Part shown: positions 27,063-33,964 of the stretch, in pieces
How the letters are laid out: the number at the start of each line of letters is the position of its first letter
How positions within the stretch are numbered: the first letter of the stretch is position 1
Assembly: GCF_001682865.1 (NCBI RefSeq)
Contig: NZ_MAQX01000022.1
Span: forward strand, 372,001 to 436,000
Source of the DNA: Bacillus sp. FJAT-26390
Lineage (GTDB): Bacteria > Bacillota > Bacilli > Paenibacillales > Paenibacillaceae
Length of the DNA: 64,000 nucleotides
Direction of reading: 5' to 3'
Position numbers and translations under genes: made by a program
Notes under the pieces: model-generated
The model's database searches: none
What the model was told of the DNA's origin: nothing
What the model saw: the letters and a program-made list of their open reading frames with translations, nothing else

Positions 27063-27932
27063 ATGAAGACGATAGCCGTATTACCTGCCGGCTCCGTATC
27101 GGATGAGGCAGCTCGACATTTTTTTCAAGGGGAAGAAATTAGCTGGAAGCATCACCGGCTCATCTCCGATGTGTTTTTATCCACGGTTAATGGCATTAGT
27201 GATTACAGCATCATTCCGATCGAGAATACGATTGAGGGTTCCGTGAGCTTACATATGGACTGGCTCGTGCATGAGGTAGATCTTCCGATTCAAGCGGAGT
27301 GGGTATACCCGTCTATTCAGAACTTGATTGGTCATCAATCGAAGCTGTTAGATGTCAACGGGCAAATCGATTACTCGCGGATTACGAAAGTGATCAGCCA
27401 CCCGGTGGCAATTGCGCAGTGCTTGCAGTTTTTGCGAACGCATTTGCCGCATGCGGTAACGGAGCATGTCAGCAGTACGGCTGAAGGTGTAAGAATTGTG
27501 CAAAACAACCCTGACGCCGGATGGGCAGCTATCGGAACCAAGACTGCTGCCGCTAACGAAAAGCTGGATGTTCTTGCGAGCGAGATTACCGATCACGACA
27601 ACAACTATACCCGGTTCTTGCTGGTCGGAAAAGAGCCATACACGGCTCGCCAATCCGATCAGATCAAGACGAGCATATTAATTACGCTGCCAGAGGATTA
27701 TCCTGGTGCTCTCCACCAGGTTCTATCTGCTTTTGCTTGGCGCAAAATCAACTTATCCCGCATCGAATCGCGTCCAACGAAAAAAAAGCTCGGCAATTAC
27801 TATTTCTTCATCGACATCGAAATGGCGCTTGATACCGTGCTGCTGCCTTCTGCCATTCAAGAAATCGAAGCAATCGGCTGTCAGATACGCGTGCTGGGGA
27901 GCTACCCAAGCTTTGCGGAGTTTAAGAAATAA
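27063..27932 (+). CDS. pheA: Prephenate dehydratase
   Basis: 289 residues. The dehydratase domain contains PIENTIEGSVSLHMD (52-66) and the catalytic TRF motif at 183-185 (NNYTRFLLVG). A C-terminal ACT domain spans about 204-282 with the ESRP motif that binds phenylalanine. It makes phenylpyruvate from prephenate. The N-terminal block reads LPAGSVSDEAARHF rather than the usual GPxGTFTxxAA, a mild divergence. Two bases separate it from thrB. Confidence 0.94.
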   Translation: MKTIAVLPAGSVSDEAARHFFQGEEISWKHHRLISDVFLSTVNGISDYSIIPIENTIEGSVSLHMDWLVHEVDLPIQAEWVYPSIQNLIGHQSKLLDVNGQIDYSRITKVISHPVAIAQCLQFLRTHLPHAVTEHVSSTAEGVRIVQNNPDAGWAAIGTKTAAANEKLDVLASEITDHDNNYTRFLLVGKEPYTARQSDQIKTSILITLPEDYPGALHQVLSAFAWRKINLSRIESRPTKKKLGNYYFFIDIEMALDTVLLPSAIQEIEAIGCQIRVLGSYPSFAEFKK

Positions 27933-28029
27933 ATTGCGTTTCATAAGCGTAATGGAAATATCAGCGCTATAGAAAAGTCGTCTCCGTATTTAGCTTGAAA
28001 ATGCTGGATGGAGAGATGGCGTGCATGCA

Positions 28030-28066
28030 AGCCGAGTTCGCTCTTAGGAGTGAACTCGGCTTTTTT
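28030..28066 (+). terminator. Intrinsic terminator after pheA
   Basis: 14-bp stem with one wobble: AGCCGAGTTCGCTC (28030-28043) and GAGTGAACTCGGCT (28048-28061), loop TTAG, then six T. Bases 27933-28029 hold nothing else that I can identify. Confidence 0.95.
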
Positions 28067-28181
28067 ACTATTTTTTTTGTGAAAGTGGAGACACCTGCCC
28101 ATGTTCTGCATAGGATGTAAGGATTGATAATAGGCATTAGCGTGCCATGTTATTCAGAACGTGACAGGAGGTTAACAGCGA

Positions 28182-30293
28182 GTGAAAATCCATATTGTGA
28201 AAAAAGGCGAATCCTTGTACTTTATCGGCCAAAAGTATAACGTGTCGCTGGAAGAGATTTTGAAGTTGAATCCGGGCATTACGAACCCGGATGCAATTGA
28301 TGTAGGGATGAAGCTAAAAATTCCGTCAAGCCAGACCGGCGGCGGATCAGGAGGCGGAATGGACATCATGCACCAACACGTCGTGAAACAAGGGGATACG
28401 CTTTGGAAGCTATCAAAAGCTTGGGGCGTGCCGCTTGCAGACATGATTAAAGCAAATCCACAGCTCAAAAATCCGAATGTTCTGCTAACAGGAGAAATTG
28501 TCAACATACCTAAATCAAACGATTCCGCGCATGAAGTGCCAGGACATGGCGCAGGCCATGGAACAGGCCAAGGCAGCGGCGGTACCAGCATGCTTCATCC
28601 GACGTCGCTTATGAACGGCGTGCAGGGCTTGGTAGGGAAGCTTTCGACCGCTCCAATCCAAGGGAAAACGCCTACTGGCCCTATTACGGGCAAGACGCCG
28701 ACTGCTCCTATCGCGCCAGTCGCGCCGGCGCCGGTCGCGCCGGTTCAAGAGAAAAAACCGACAGCTCCTATCGTGAAGCCGGTCGCGCCTGCTCCGCTTC
28801 CTGCTCCTAAAGCCGCAGCAGTGGAACCGGCGAAAAAAGCGCTGCCGATTGAGAAGCCAGTGGAGAAAAAGCTAAAACCGATCCATTCCGAATATAAGCC
28901 GAATGTTGATTTGTTCAAGCAATATGGCATTCCGGCAACAGAGGCATTGTCGTTGTATGATTTGCCGAAAGCTCCCGAAATGGTGTCCCCGGCTGCCCAG
29001 CAGCCTAATTTTGGCGGATACGGCTATAACCAGCCTATGACGATGCCGACACAAATGGGGCATGGCTACGGCCAGCCTATGGTTAGTCCGGCGCAAATGG
29101 GACACGGCTATGGTCAGCCCATGGTAATGGGTGAACACACAGGACACGGCTACGGCTATGGCGGCTGGCAGCAACCGATGCCTTTTGGCAACATGGTAAG
29201 TCCGCTTAGTGAAGGCAGCGAAGCGCCATTTGACTGTCCTCCAGGAACTGTGTTTGTTGGCAGCTACCCGTCGCATTCAACGCTGCCGATGAGCGCAGGT
29301 CCAGGCTGGGGTTACGGTCATCCGATGGTAAGTCCCGTTCAAGAAAATGCTGGTGAAAACAGCCAGATGCTTGCTGGAACATCGGCATTTCCAAATCAAG
29401 GTTTTGTATCGCCAATGGCGACGCAGCCAAACCAAGGCATTTCGCCGCTAGCGACGCAGCCGAACCAGGGCATTTCGCCTTTATCGGCACAGCCGAACCA
29501 AGGCATCTCGCCACTCGCGTCTTTGTCGAACCAAGCGATATCGCCTTTATCGGCACAGCCGAATCAAGCCATTATGCCGCTTTCGACGCAGCCTAACCAA
29601 GGCTGGGTATCGCCGTCGGCAGTAGAGCCTAACCAAGGCTGGGTATCGCCGTCGGCAGTAGAGCCTAACCAAGGCTGGGTATCGCCGTCAGCAACAGGTC
29701 CGAACCAAGGTTGGGTATCGCCAGCAGCAACAGGTCCGAACCAAGGTTGGGTATCGCCAGCAGCAACCGGCCCGAACCAAGGTTGGGTATCGCCAGCAGC
29801 GACAGGTCCGAACCAAGGCTGGGTATCGCCGTCAGCGACAGGTCCGAACCAAGGCTGGGTATCGCCAGCAGCAACCGGCCCGAACCAAGGCTGGGTATCT
29901 CCTGCAAGCATGCAGCCAGAGCATGGTTATGGCTACGGAAATAGTGCCGTTTCTCCTGCGGGCATGCAGCCTGATTATGGTTATGGCCATGGCGGTGCTG
30001 TCTCGCCAGCGAATATGCAACCTGACTTCGGATATGGCTATGGACATCCAATGCCATACCCGCAGTATCCAAATTGGCCGCAAACAGCGGGGGTTGGCAA
30101 TGTGAATCAAGGCGACTGCGGCTGCAAGGGAAACCGTTCTGATCAAAATACGGCAAAGATTGACGAAGCAGAAATACCAAAAGCGGCAAAAGCGACTGTA
30201 CCGCGGAAAAACAACAAAAAAGCGGTTATCCGGACAGTGGCGTCTCGCCCAAACAAAAATAAACGTGGCAATCAGCCATGGATCAATCGTTAA
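28182..30293 (+). CDS. safA: SafA-type spore coat assembly protein with two LysM domains and tandem repeats
   Basis: 703 residues from GTG 28182 after AGGAGGTTAA. Two LysM domains stand at about residues 1-49 and 62-108 (VKKGESLYFIGQKYNVS; VKQGDTLWKLSKAWGVP). A Pro/Ala/Lys-rich stretch follows (about 150-240), then GYGYGQPM-type repeats, then five 11-residue NQGISPL-type units and nine 12-residue PNQGWVSP units, then GYGYG segments and a basic tail with GDCGCKG. B. subtilis SafA has one N-terminal LysM and a repeat-rich C-terminus and is recruited by SpoVID to form the inner coat. Position after pheA and before bofC/ruv matches safA. The second LysM and the long repeat array are differences. 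Confidence 0.82.
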   Translation: MKIHIVKKGESLYFIGQKYNVSLEEILKLNPGITNPDAIDVGMKLKIPSSQTGGGSGGGMDIMHQHVVKQGDTLWKLSKAWGVPLADMIKANPQLKNPNVLLTGEIVNIPKSNDSAHEVPGHGAGHGTGQGSGGTSMLHPTSLMNGVQGLVGKLSTAPIQGKTPTGPITGKTPTAPIAPVAPAPVAPVQEKKPTAPIVKPVAPAPLPAPKAAAVEPAKKALPIEKPVEKKLKPIHSEYKPNVDLFKQYGIPATEALSLYDLPKAPEMVSPAAQQPNFGGYGYNQPMTMPTQMGHGYGQPMVSPAQMGHGYGQPMVMGEHTGHGYGYGGWQQPMPFGNMVSPLSEGSEAPFDCPPGTVFVGSYPSHSTLPMSAGPGWGYGHPMVSPVQENAGENSQMLAGTSAFPNQGFVSPMATQPNQGISPLATQPNQGISPLSAQPNQGISPLASLSNQAISPLSAQPNQAIMPLSTQPNQGWVSPSAVEPNQGWVSPSAVEPNQGWVSPSATGPNQGWVSPAATGPNQGWVSPAATGPNQGWVSPAATGPNQGWVSPSATGPNQGWVSPAATGPNQGWVSPASMQPEHGYGYGNSAVSPAGMQPDYGYGHGGAVSPANMQPDFGYGYGHPMPYPQYPNWPQTAGVGNVNQGDCGCKGNRSDQNTAKIDEAEIPKAAKATVPRKNNKKAVIRTVASRPNKNKRGNQPWINR
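29592..29915 (+). repeat. Nine 36-bp coding repeats in safA
   Basis: Nine tandem 36-bp units encode PNQGWVSP followed by SAVE, SATG, AATG or ASMQ. Starts fall every 36 bases from 29592 to 29880. They follow five 33-bp units of the form NQGISPL. Several neighbouring units are almost identical at DNA level, pointing to recent unit duplication or gene conversion. Confidence 0.92.
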
Positions 30294-30310
30294 GCATAAG
30301 TTTGGAACAG

Positions 30311-30352
30311 GAGCGCCCCAGAAGCTTAAATGACTTCTGGAGCGCTCTTTTT
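30311..30352 (+). terminator. Intrinsic terminator after safA
   Basis: Arms GAGCGCCCCAGAAG (30311-30324) and CTTCTGGAGCGCTC (30334-30347) pair over 14 positions with one mismatch, followed by TTTTT. Confidence 0.9.
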
Positions 30353-30391
30353 ACGTTTTGATCGCAGGAAGTGGGCTGAGTAGGGAGGCTT

Positions 30392-30421
30392 TGAATATTT
30401 ATGTAACATTGGCGCATACTA
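30392..30421 (+). promoter_or_regulatory. Sigma-G (forespore) promoter of bofC
   Basis: TGAATA at 30392-30397 and CATACTA at 30415-30421, spacer 17 nt. Both elements match the B. subtilis sigma-G consensus exactly. Transcription would begin near 30428, leaving a short leader before the bofC ribosome binding site at 30436-30441. bofC is a sigma-G gene in B. subtilis. Confidence 0.85.
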
Positions 30422-30450
30422 TCAAAAAATATAATGAAGGGGTCTTCCCC

Positions 30451-31086
30451 ATGATAGAATTCAGGCTTTGGAAAAACTTGAAGAAACGACTTCGCAATAA
30501 ACGACGTCCAATGTGGACGCTAGGCGCTATCGTGTTCAGCTTAATGGCAGCCTCACTAGCCTTATCTGCTGAGAACGCGCTAGCCGCACCAGATTTAGCA
30601 GGCCATCAAAGCAGCATCGTTAAAACGCTAGAGAAGCATGATGGGCCGCTTTCGGTTAAGCTGCACCGGGTTTATGTTTGCGGCGAGGAGTCGAAGCCGC
30701 TCGGACGAATGATGAGCAAGCAGATCATAGAACTGTTGCAAGCTCATCCGGAGTGGAAGGCAGTGATTGATCCAGAGCAAAGCATGGTGCATTTTGAGCA
30801 AACGATCGAGGATATGTCCGAGCATTGCAAGGCAAACGCCTATATGGGCGTGGACAAGAAGGGAAACCTAACGCTCTTTGACGGCGTGCCCAAAAAGGAA
30901 AAGGTCGTTCGCACCTTCTTTCAGCTCGACGTGCGCTATATGGAAAGCAGCCTGCCGCAGGACAAGCTGGATCTGCTTACGAAAGGGATTCGTATCAACG
31001 ACATGGACGAATACAACAGCGTTTTGTCCACCTATAGCGACTATGCTATTGAGCAAAATCAAAAAGTGATGAAGCCTGCCTATTAG
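30451..31086 (+). CDS. bofC: BofC, forespore checkpoint protein
   Basis: 211 residues from ATG 30451 with GAAGGGG 9 nt upstream. A very basic N-terminus (KKRLRNKRR) precedes a hydrophobic helix and a likely signal cleavage site at ALAAPD. The secreted part contains YMGVDKKGNLTLFDGVP and FFQLDVRYMESSL, which fit the C-terminal domain of BofC. In B. subtilis BofC restrains the SpoIVB protease in the space between the two forespore membranes, delaying sigma-K activation. Position between safA and the ruv genes matches. The forespore-type promoter upstream agrees. Confidence 0.85.
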   Translation: MIEFRLWKNLKKRLRNKRRPMWTLGAIVFSLMAASLALSAENALAAPDLAGHQSSIVKTLEKHDGPLSVKLHRVYVCGEESKPLGRMMSKQIIELLQAHPEWKAVIDPEQSMVHFEQTIEDMSEHCKANAYMGVDKKGNLTLFDGVPKKEKVVRTFFQLDVRYMESSLPQDKLDLLTKGIRINDMDEYNSVLSTYSDYAIEQNQKVMKPAY

Positions 31087-31100
31087 CAGGCAAGCAAGAG

Positions 31101-31144
31101 AAAAAGAAGGAGATCGCATGCTATCGCGCGATCTCCTTCTTTTT
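31101..31144. terminator. Intrinsic terminator after bofC
   Basis: Long perfect stem: AAAAGAAGGAGATCGC ending at 31117 and GCGATCTCCTTCTTTT from 31128, with a 10-nt loop. A-rich on the left and T-rich on the right, so it can act in both directions. Confidence 0.9.
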
Positions 31145-31178
31145 GTTTAGGCCAATAAGCTGAAATATCAAACGCGCG

Positions 31179-31207
31179 TTCTCATTCACGCCATCTTTTG
31201 CTATAAT
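31179..31207 (+). promoter_or_regulatory. Sigma-A promoter of ruvCAB
   Basis: A perfect TATAAT at 31202-31207 is preceded by TGC (extended -10) and by TTCTCA at 31179-31184 with a 17-nt spacer. The start of transcription near 31214 would put the whole paired-hairpin array inside the 5' untranslated region of the ruvCAB messenger. Confidence 0.65.
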
Positions 31208-31230
31208 GGATGAAGCAACTTTCAGAGAGT

Positions 31231-31305
31231 ATGCTTTCGAAGCAAGTTTTACCTTGTAAAACTTTAAGCATATGCTTACGAAGCAAGTTTTACCTTGTAA
31301 AACTT
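31231..31305 (+). repeat. Paired-hairpin module, locus 2 (ruvC leader)
   Basis: Two tandem modules 41 nt apart. Linkers TGCTTTCGAAGC and TGCTTACGAAGC; hairpins with 9-bp arms AAGTTTTAC and GTAAAACTT around loop CTT: 31244-31252/31256-31264 and 31285-31293/31297-31305. Between them AAGCATATGCTT is a perfect 12-bp palindrome. A worn third unit may precede (GAAGCAACTTTCAGAGAGT). The last arm is followed at once by TTAAGGAG, the ruvC ribosome binding site. Confidence 0.88.
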
Positions 31306-31321
31306 TTAAGGAGATGGCCGT

Positions 31322-31825
31322 TTGCGCGTTCTTGGAATTGACCCTGGTTATGCAATCGTTGGATTTGGCTTCATAGATAAGATCGGACATAAGCTTACGC
31401 CCGTGCAATACGGCGCCATTCAAACGGAAGCGCATACGGCACCCGAGCAGCGGTTGCTGCAGGTTTATGAGTCTGCGGGCGCTTTGATGGATAAATATAA
31501 GCCGGATACCGTTGGGATTGAGAAGTTGTTTTTTAACCGCAACGTAACGACGGCCTTTGACGTGGCGCAGGCGAGAGGCGCTATTATTTTGGCGGCAGCG
31601 CAGCGCGGCTTGCCTATCGGCGAGTATACGCCGCTGCAGGTGAAGCAGGCTGTTGTCGGCTATGGGAAAGCGGAGAAGAAGCAAGTGCAGGAAATGGTCA
31701 AAATGTTTCTGAAGCTCTCGGCGGTGCCTAAGCCGGATGATGTCGCCGATGCGCTGGCAGTAGCCATTTGCCATGCCCATTCCGTCGTTCTGACCCAGAA
31801 AATTAATGAGGTGAATCGTTCGTGA
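31322..31825 (+). CDS. ruvC: Holliday junction endonuclease RuvC
   Basis: 167 residues. The four acidic catalytic residues are present: Asp7 (GIDPG), Glu67 (VGIEKLFF), Asp140 and Asp143 (KPDDVADALA). RuvC cuts four-way junctions symmetrically after RuvAB branch migration. The start is TTG 31322, eight bases from AAGGAG. B. subtilis lacks RuvC and uses RecU, so this gene sets the lineage apart. It overlaps ruvA by 4 bases (GTGA). Confidence 0.95.
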   Translation: MRVLGIDPGYAIVGFGFIDKIGHKLTPVQYGAIQTEAHTAPEQRLLQVYESAGALMDKYKPDTVGIEKLFFNRNVTTAFDVAQARGAIILAAAQRGLPIGEYTPLQVKQAVVGYGKAEKKQVQEMVKMFLKLSAVPKPDDVADALAVAICHAHSVVLTQKINEVNRS

Positions 31826-32457
31826 TCGATTTTTTAAGAGGCATTGTCGTCCATTTGGACTCCGAGTATATCGTTCTGGACGTAAGAGATACAGGCTACC
31901 GCGTATTCACACCTAATCCTTACGCATTTGCCAAAAAGGAAGAGCCAGTTACCGTTTATATTCACCATAACGTCCGCGAGGACGCTATTTTGTTGTTCGG
32001 CTTTGAGACGAGGGAGGAGCAGACCTTGTTCCGCAAGCTGCTTGAGGTATCGGGTATTGGACCGCGCGTCGCTTTAGGCATATTATCGGGCGGCAGGCCC
32101 GATGCGGTTATTGCGGCGATTCAGCAGGAAAATATAGCGTTCCTTGTCAAGCTTCCCGGCATAGGGAAGAAAACCGCGCAGCGGATGGTTCTCGACCTGA
32201 AGGACAAGCTGATCGGCGCTGGGCTTGACGGCGGTTTATTAACGGCAGCGGGCGTTGCGCTTGATCTTACATCGAGCAGACATTCGGGACAGGGCGCAGG
32301 CACCGCTTGGCAGGAAGCGCGGGAAGGTCTCGCGGCACTCGGCTACACGGCTGCGGAGCTGGACAAAGCATGGAACGGGCTTCAGCATAGCGTAACGGCG
32401 GAGGAAACGGTCGACTCTCTGATGAAGCGGGCGCTGCAGCAGCTGTTTAAAGGCTAA
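31822..32457 (+). CDS. ruvA: Holliday junction branch migration protein RuvA
   Basis: 211 residues. An N-terminal OB fold is followed by two helix-hairpin-helix motifs (VSGIGPRVALGIL; LPGIGKKTAQRMVLDL) and a C-terminal helical domain III (EAREGLAALGYTAAELDKA) that contacts RuvB. It binds the open junction as a tetramer. GTG start overlaps the ruvC stop, so translation is coupled. Confidence 0.96.
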   Translation: MIDFLRGIVVHLDSEYIVLDVRDTGYRVFTPNPYAFAKKEEPVTVYIHHNVREDAILLFGFETREEQTLFRKLLEVSGIGPRVALGILSGGRPDAVIAAIQQENIAFLVKLPGIGKKTAQRMVLDLKDKLIGAGLDGGLLTAAGVALDLTSSRHSGQGAGTAWQEAREGLAALGYTAAELDKAWNGLQHSVTAEETVDSLMKRALQQLFKG

Positions 32458-32476
32458 CGGAAGGAGATGAACGCAG

Positions 32477-33478
32477 ATGGATGATAGAATCATTTCCGCT
32501 AACCTAATGATGGAAGACCAAGCGGTGGAGCTTAGTTTGCGTCCCCGCTATTTGGCTGAGTATATTGGACAATCAAAGGCCAAGGAAAACTTGAAAATAT
32601 ATATTGAAGCGGCAAAATTGCGCAAAGAAGCGCTTGATCACGTGCTGCTATACGGTCCGCCTGGACTTGGCAAGACGACGCTGTCGAACATTATCGCAAA
32701 TGAGCTTGGCGTCAATCTTCGCACCACTTCCGGTCCGGCGATAGAGAGGCCAGGTGATCTGGCGGCACTGCTGACGAATCTGCAGGAGGGCGACGTGCTC
32801 TTTATCGATGAGATTCATCGACTGCATCGTACGGTGGAGGAAGTGCTTTACCCGGCGATGGAAGACTTTGCGCTTGATATTATGATCGGCAAAGGACCAA
32901 GCGCACGTTCGGTGCGGCTTGATTTGCCGCCATTCACCTTAATTGGCGCTACTACGCGGGCAGGCTTGCTGTCAGCGCCGCTTCGCGATCGTTTTGGGGT
33001 GGTCAGCCGATTAGAATTTTATACGGTGGATGAACTGGCTTTTATCGTTGCTAGAACGGCAGAGATTTTGAATGTCAGCATCGTAGGGGAAGCGGCCTCG
33101 GAGATTGCGATGCGTTCACGCGGGACTCCGCGTATTGCAAACCGATTGCTCAAGCGTGTGCGGGATTTTGCACAGGTACGCGGTGATGGCGTCATTACAC
33201 ATGACATCGCCCAATCCGCGCTTGAACTGCTCCAGGTTGATCCAATGGGTCTCGACAATATCGATTTCAAAATGCTTCAGGCGATGATGACCACTTTTGC
33301 CGGCAGACCTGTCGGTCTTGATACGATAGCAGCGACGATTGGTGAAGAAAGCCAAACGATTGAAGATGTGTATGAGCCTTATCTCATGCAAATCGGCTTC
33401 TTGCAGCGGACGCCGCGGGGCCGAATTGCTACCGATAACGCCTATCGGCATTTAGGTCTTCCAATACCCGGGAGGTAG
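32477..33478 (+). CDS. ruvB: Holliday junction branch migration ATPase RuvB
   Basis: 333 residues, the family length. Walker [11 protein letters not shown] near residue 57, Walker B FIDEIHRL near 112, sensor [17 protein letters not shown], and a C-terminal winged helix ([21 protein letters not shown]). It drives branch migration with RuvA. RBS AAGGAG at 32461-32466. Ends seven bases before the DCC-family gene. Confidence 0.98.
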   Translation: MDDRIISANLMMEDQAVELSLRPRYLAEYIGQSKAKENLKIYIEAAKLRKEALDHVLLYGPPGLGKTTLSNIIANELGVNLRTTSGPAIERPGDLAALLTNLQEGDVLFIDEIHRLHRTVEEVLYPAMEDFALDIMIGKGPSARSVRLDLPPFTLIGATTRAGLLSAPLRDRFGVVSRLEFYTVDELAFIVARTAEILNVSIVGEAASEIAMRSRGTPRIANRLLKRVRDFAQVRGDGVITHDIAQSALELLQVDPMGLDNIDFKMLQAMMTTFAGRPVGLDTIAATIGEESQTIEDVYEPYLMQIGFLQRTPRGRIATDNAYRHLGLPIPGR

Positions 33479-33484
33479 CCATTC

Positions 33485-33964
33485 ATGAGCCCGATAGCAA
33501 GCGGCAACAAGGAGAAGCTTTATGTCATTTACGATGGACAATGCAATCTATGCCTAGCTTCCGTAGCCAAGCTGAAGGAGCTCCATTCTAAGGCGGACTT
33601 ACATTATGTGCAGATACAGCAATTGGAAGCAGAAGGACAAGCGCAGAAGCTTGTCCCGCATATTCGGTCATTGAAATTTGAAGAGCTGTACGAGAAAATG
33701 CATGTTGCCGATGAGAGAGGCGAGCTGTTTGCTGGAGCGGACGGAGTCGTTCGGATATTGAGAACGGTAAAGGGCCTGCGCTGGCTTTCTTCTTTTTACC
33801 GAATACCGGGAATGAAAAGAGCGGCTAATTATATTTATCGGTTTATCGCAAGCAGAAGATATGAATGGTTTGGCAAGACCGAACAAAGCTGTTCGATTAA
33901 TGGGTGCGAGTTACCGCAAAGCGGAGGGGAGAATAACAAGCATGAAAACGAAACAATCCATTAA
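33485..33964 (+). CDS. DCC-family thiol-disulfide oxidoreductase-like protein
   Basis: 159 residues with the DCC signature YDGQCNLC at residues 16-23, giving a CxxC pair (Cys20, Cys23) in a thioredoxin-like setting. A second block KGLRWLSSFYRIPGM and a basic RYEWFG segment follow, typical of DUF393 proteins. Two further cysteines are near the end. Activity in this family is inferred, not proven. The last 23 bases overlap the start of the spoIID-like gene. Confidence 0.8.
   Translation: MSPIASGNKEKLYVIYDGQCNLCLASVAKLKELHSKADLHYVQIQQLEAEGQAQKLVPHIRSLKFEELYEKMHVADERGELFAGADGVVRILRTVKGLRWLSSFYRIPGMKRAANYIYRFIASRRYEWFGKTEQSCSINGCELPQSGGENNKHENETIH

Noticed and set aside
29592..29915. Regular 36-bp repeats that could suggest a CRISPR array
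   Set aside because: There are no spacers; the units are contiguous, in frame and encode a protein repeat within safA.
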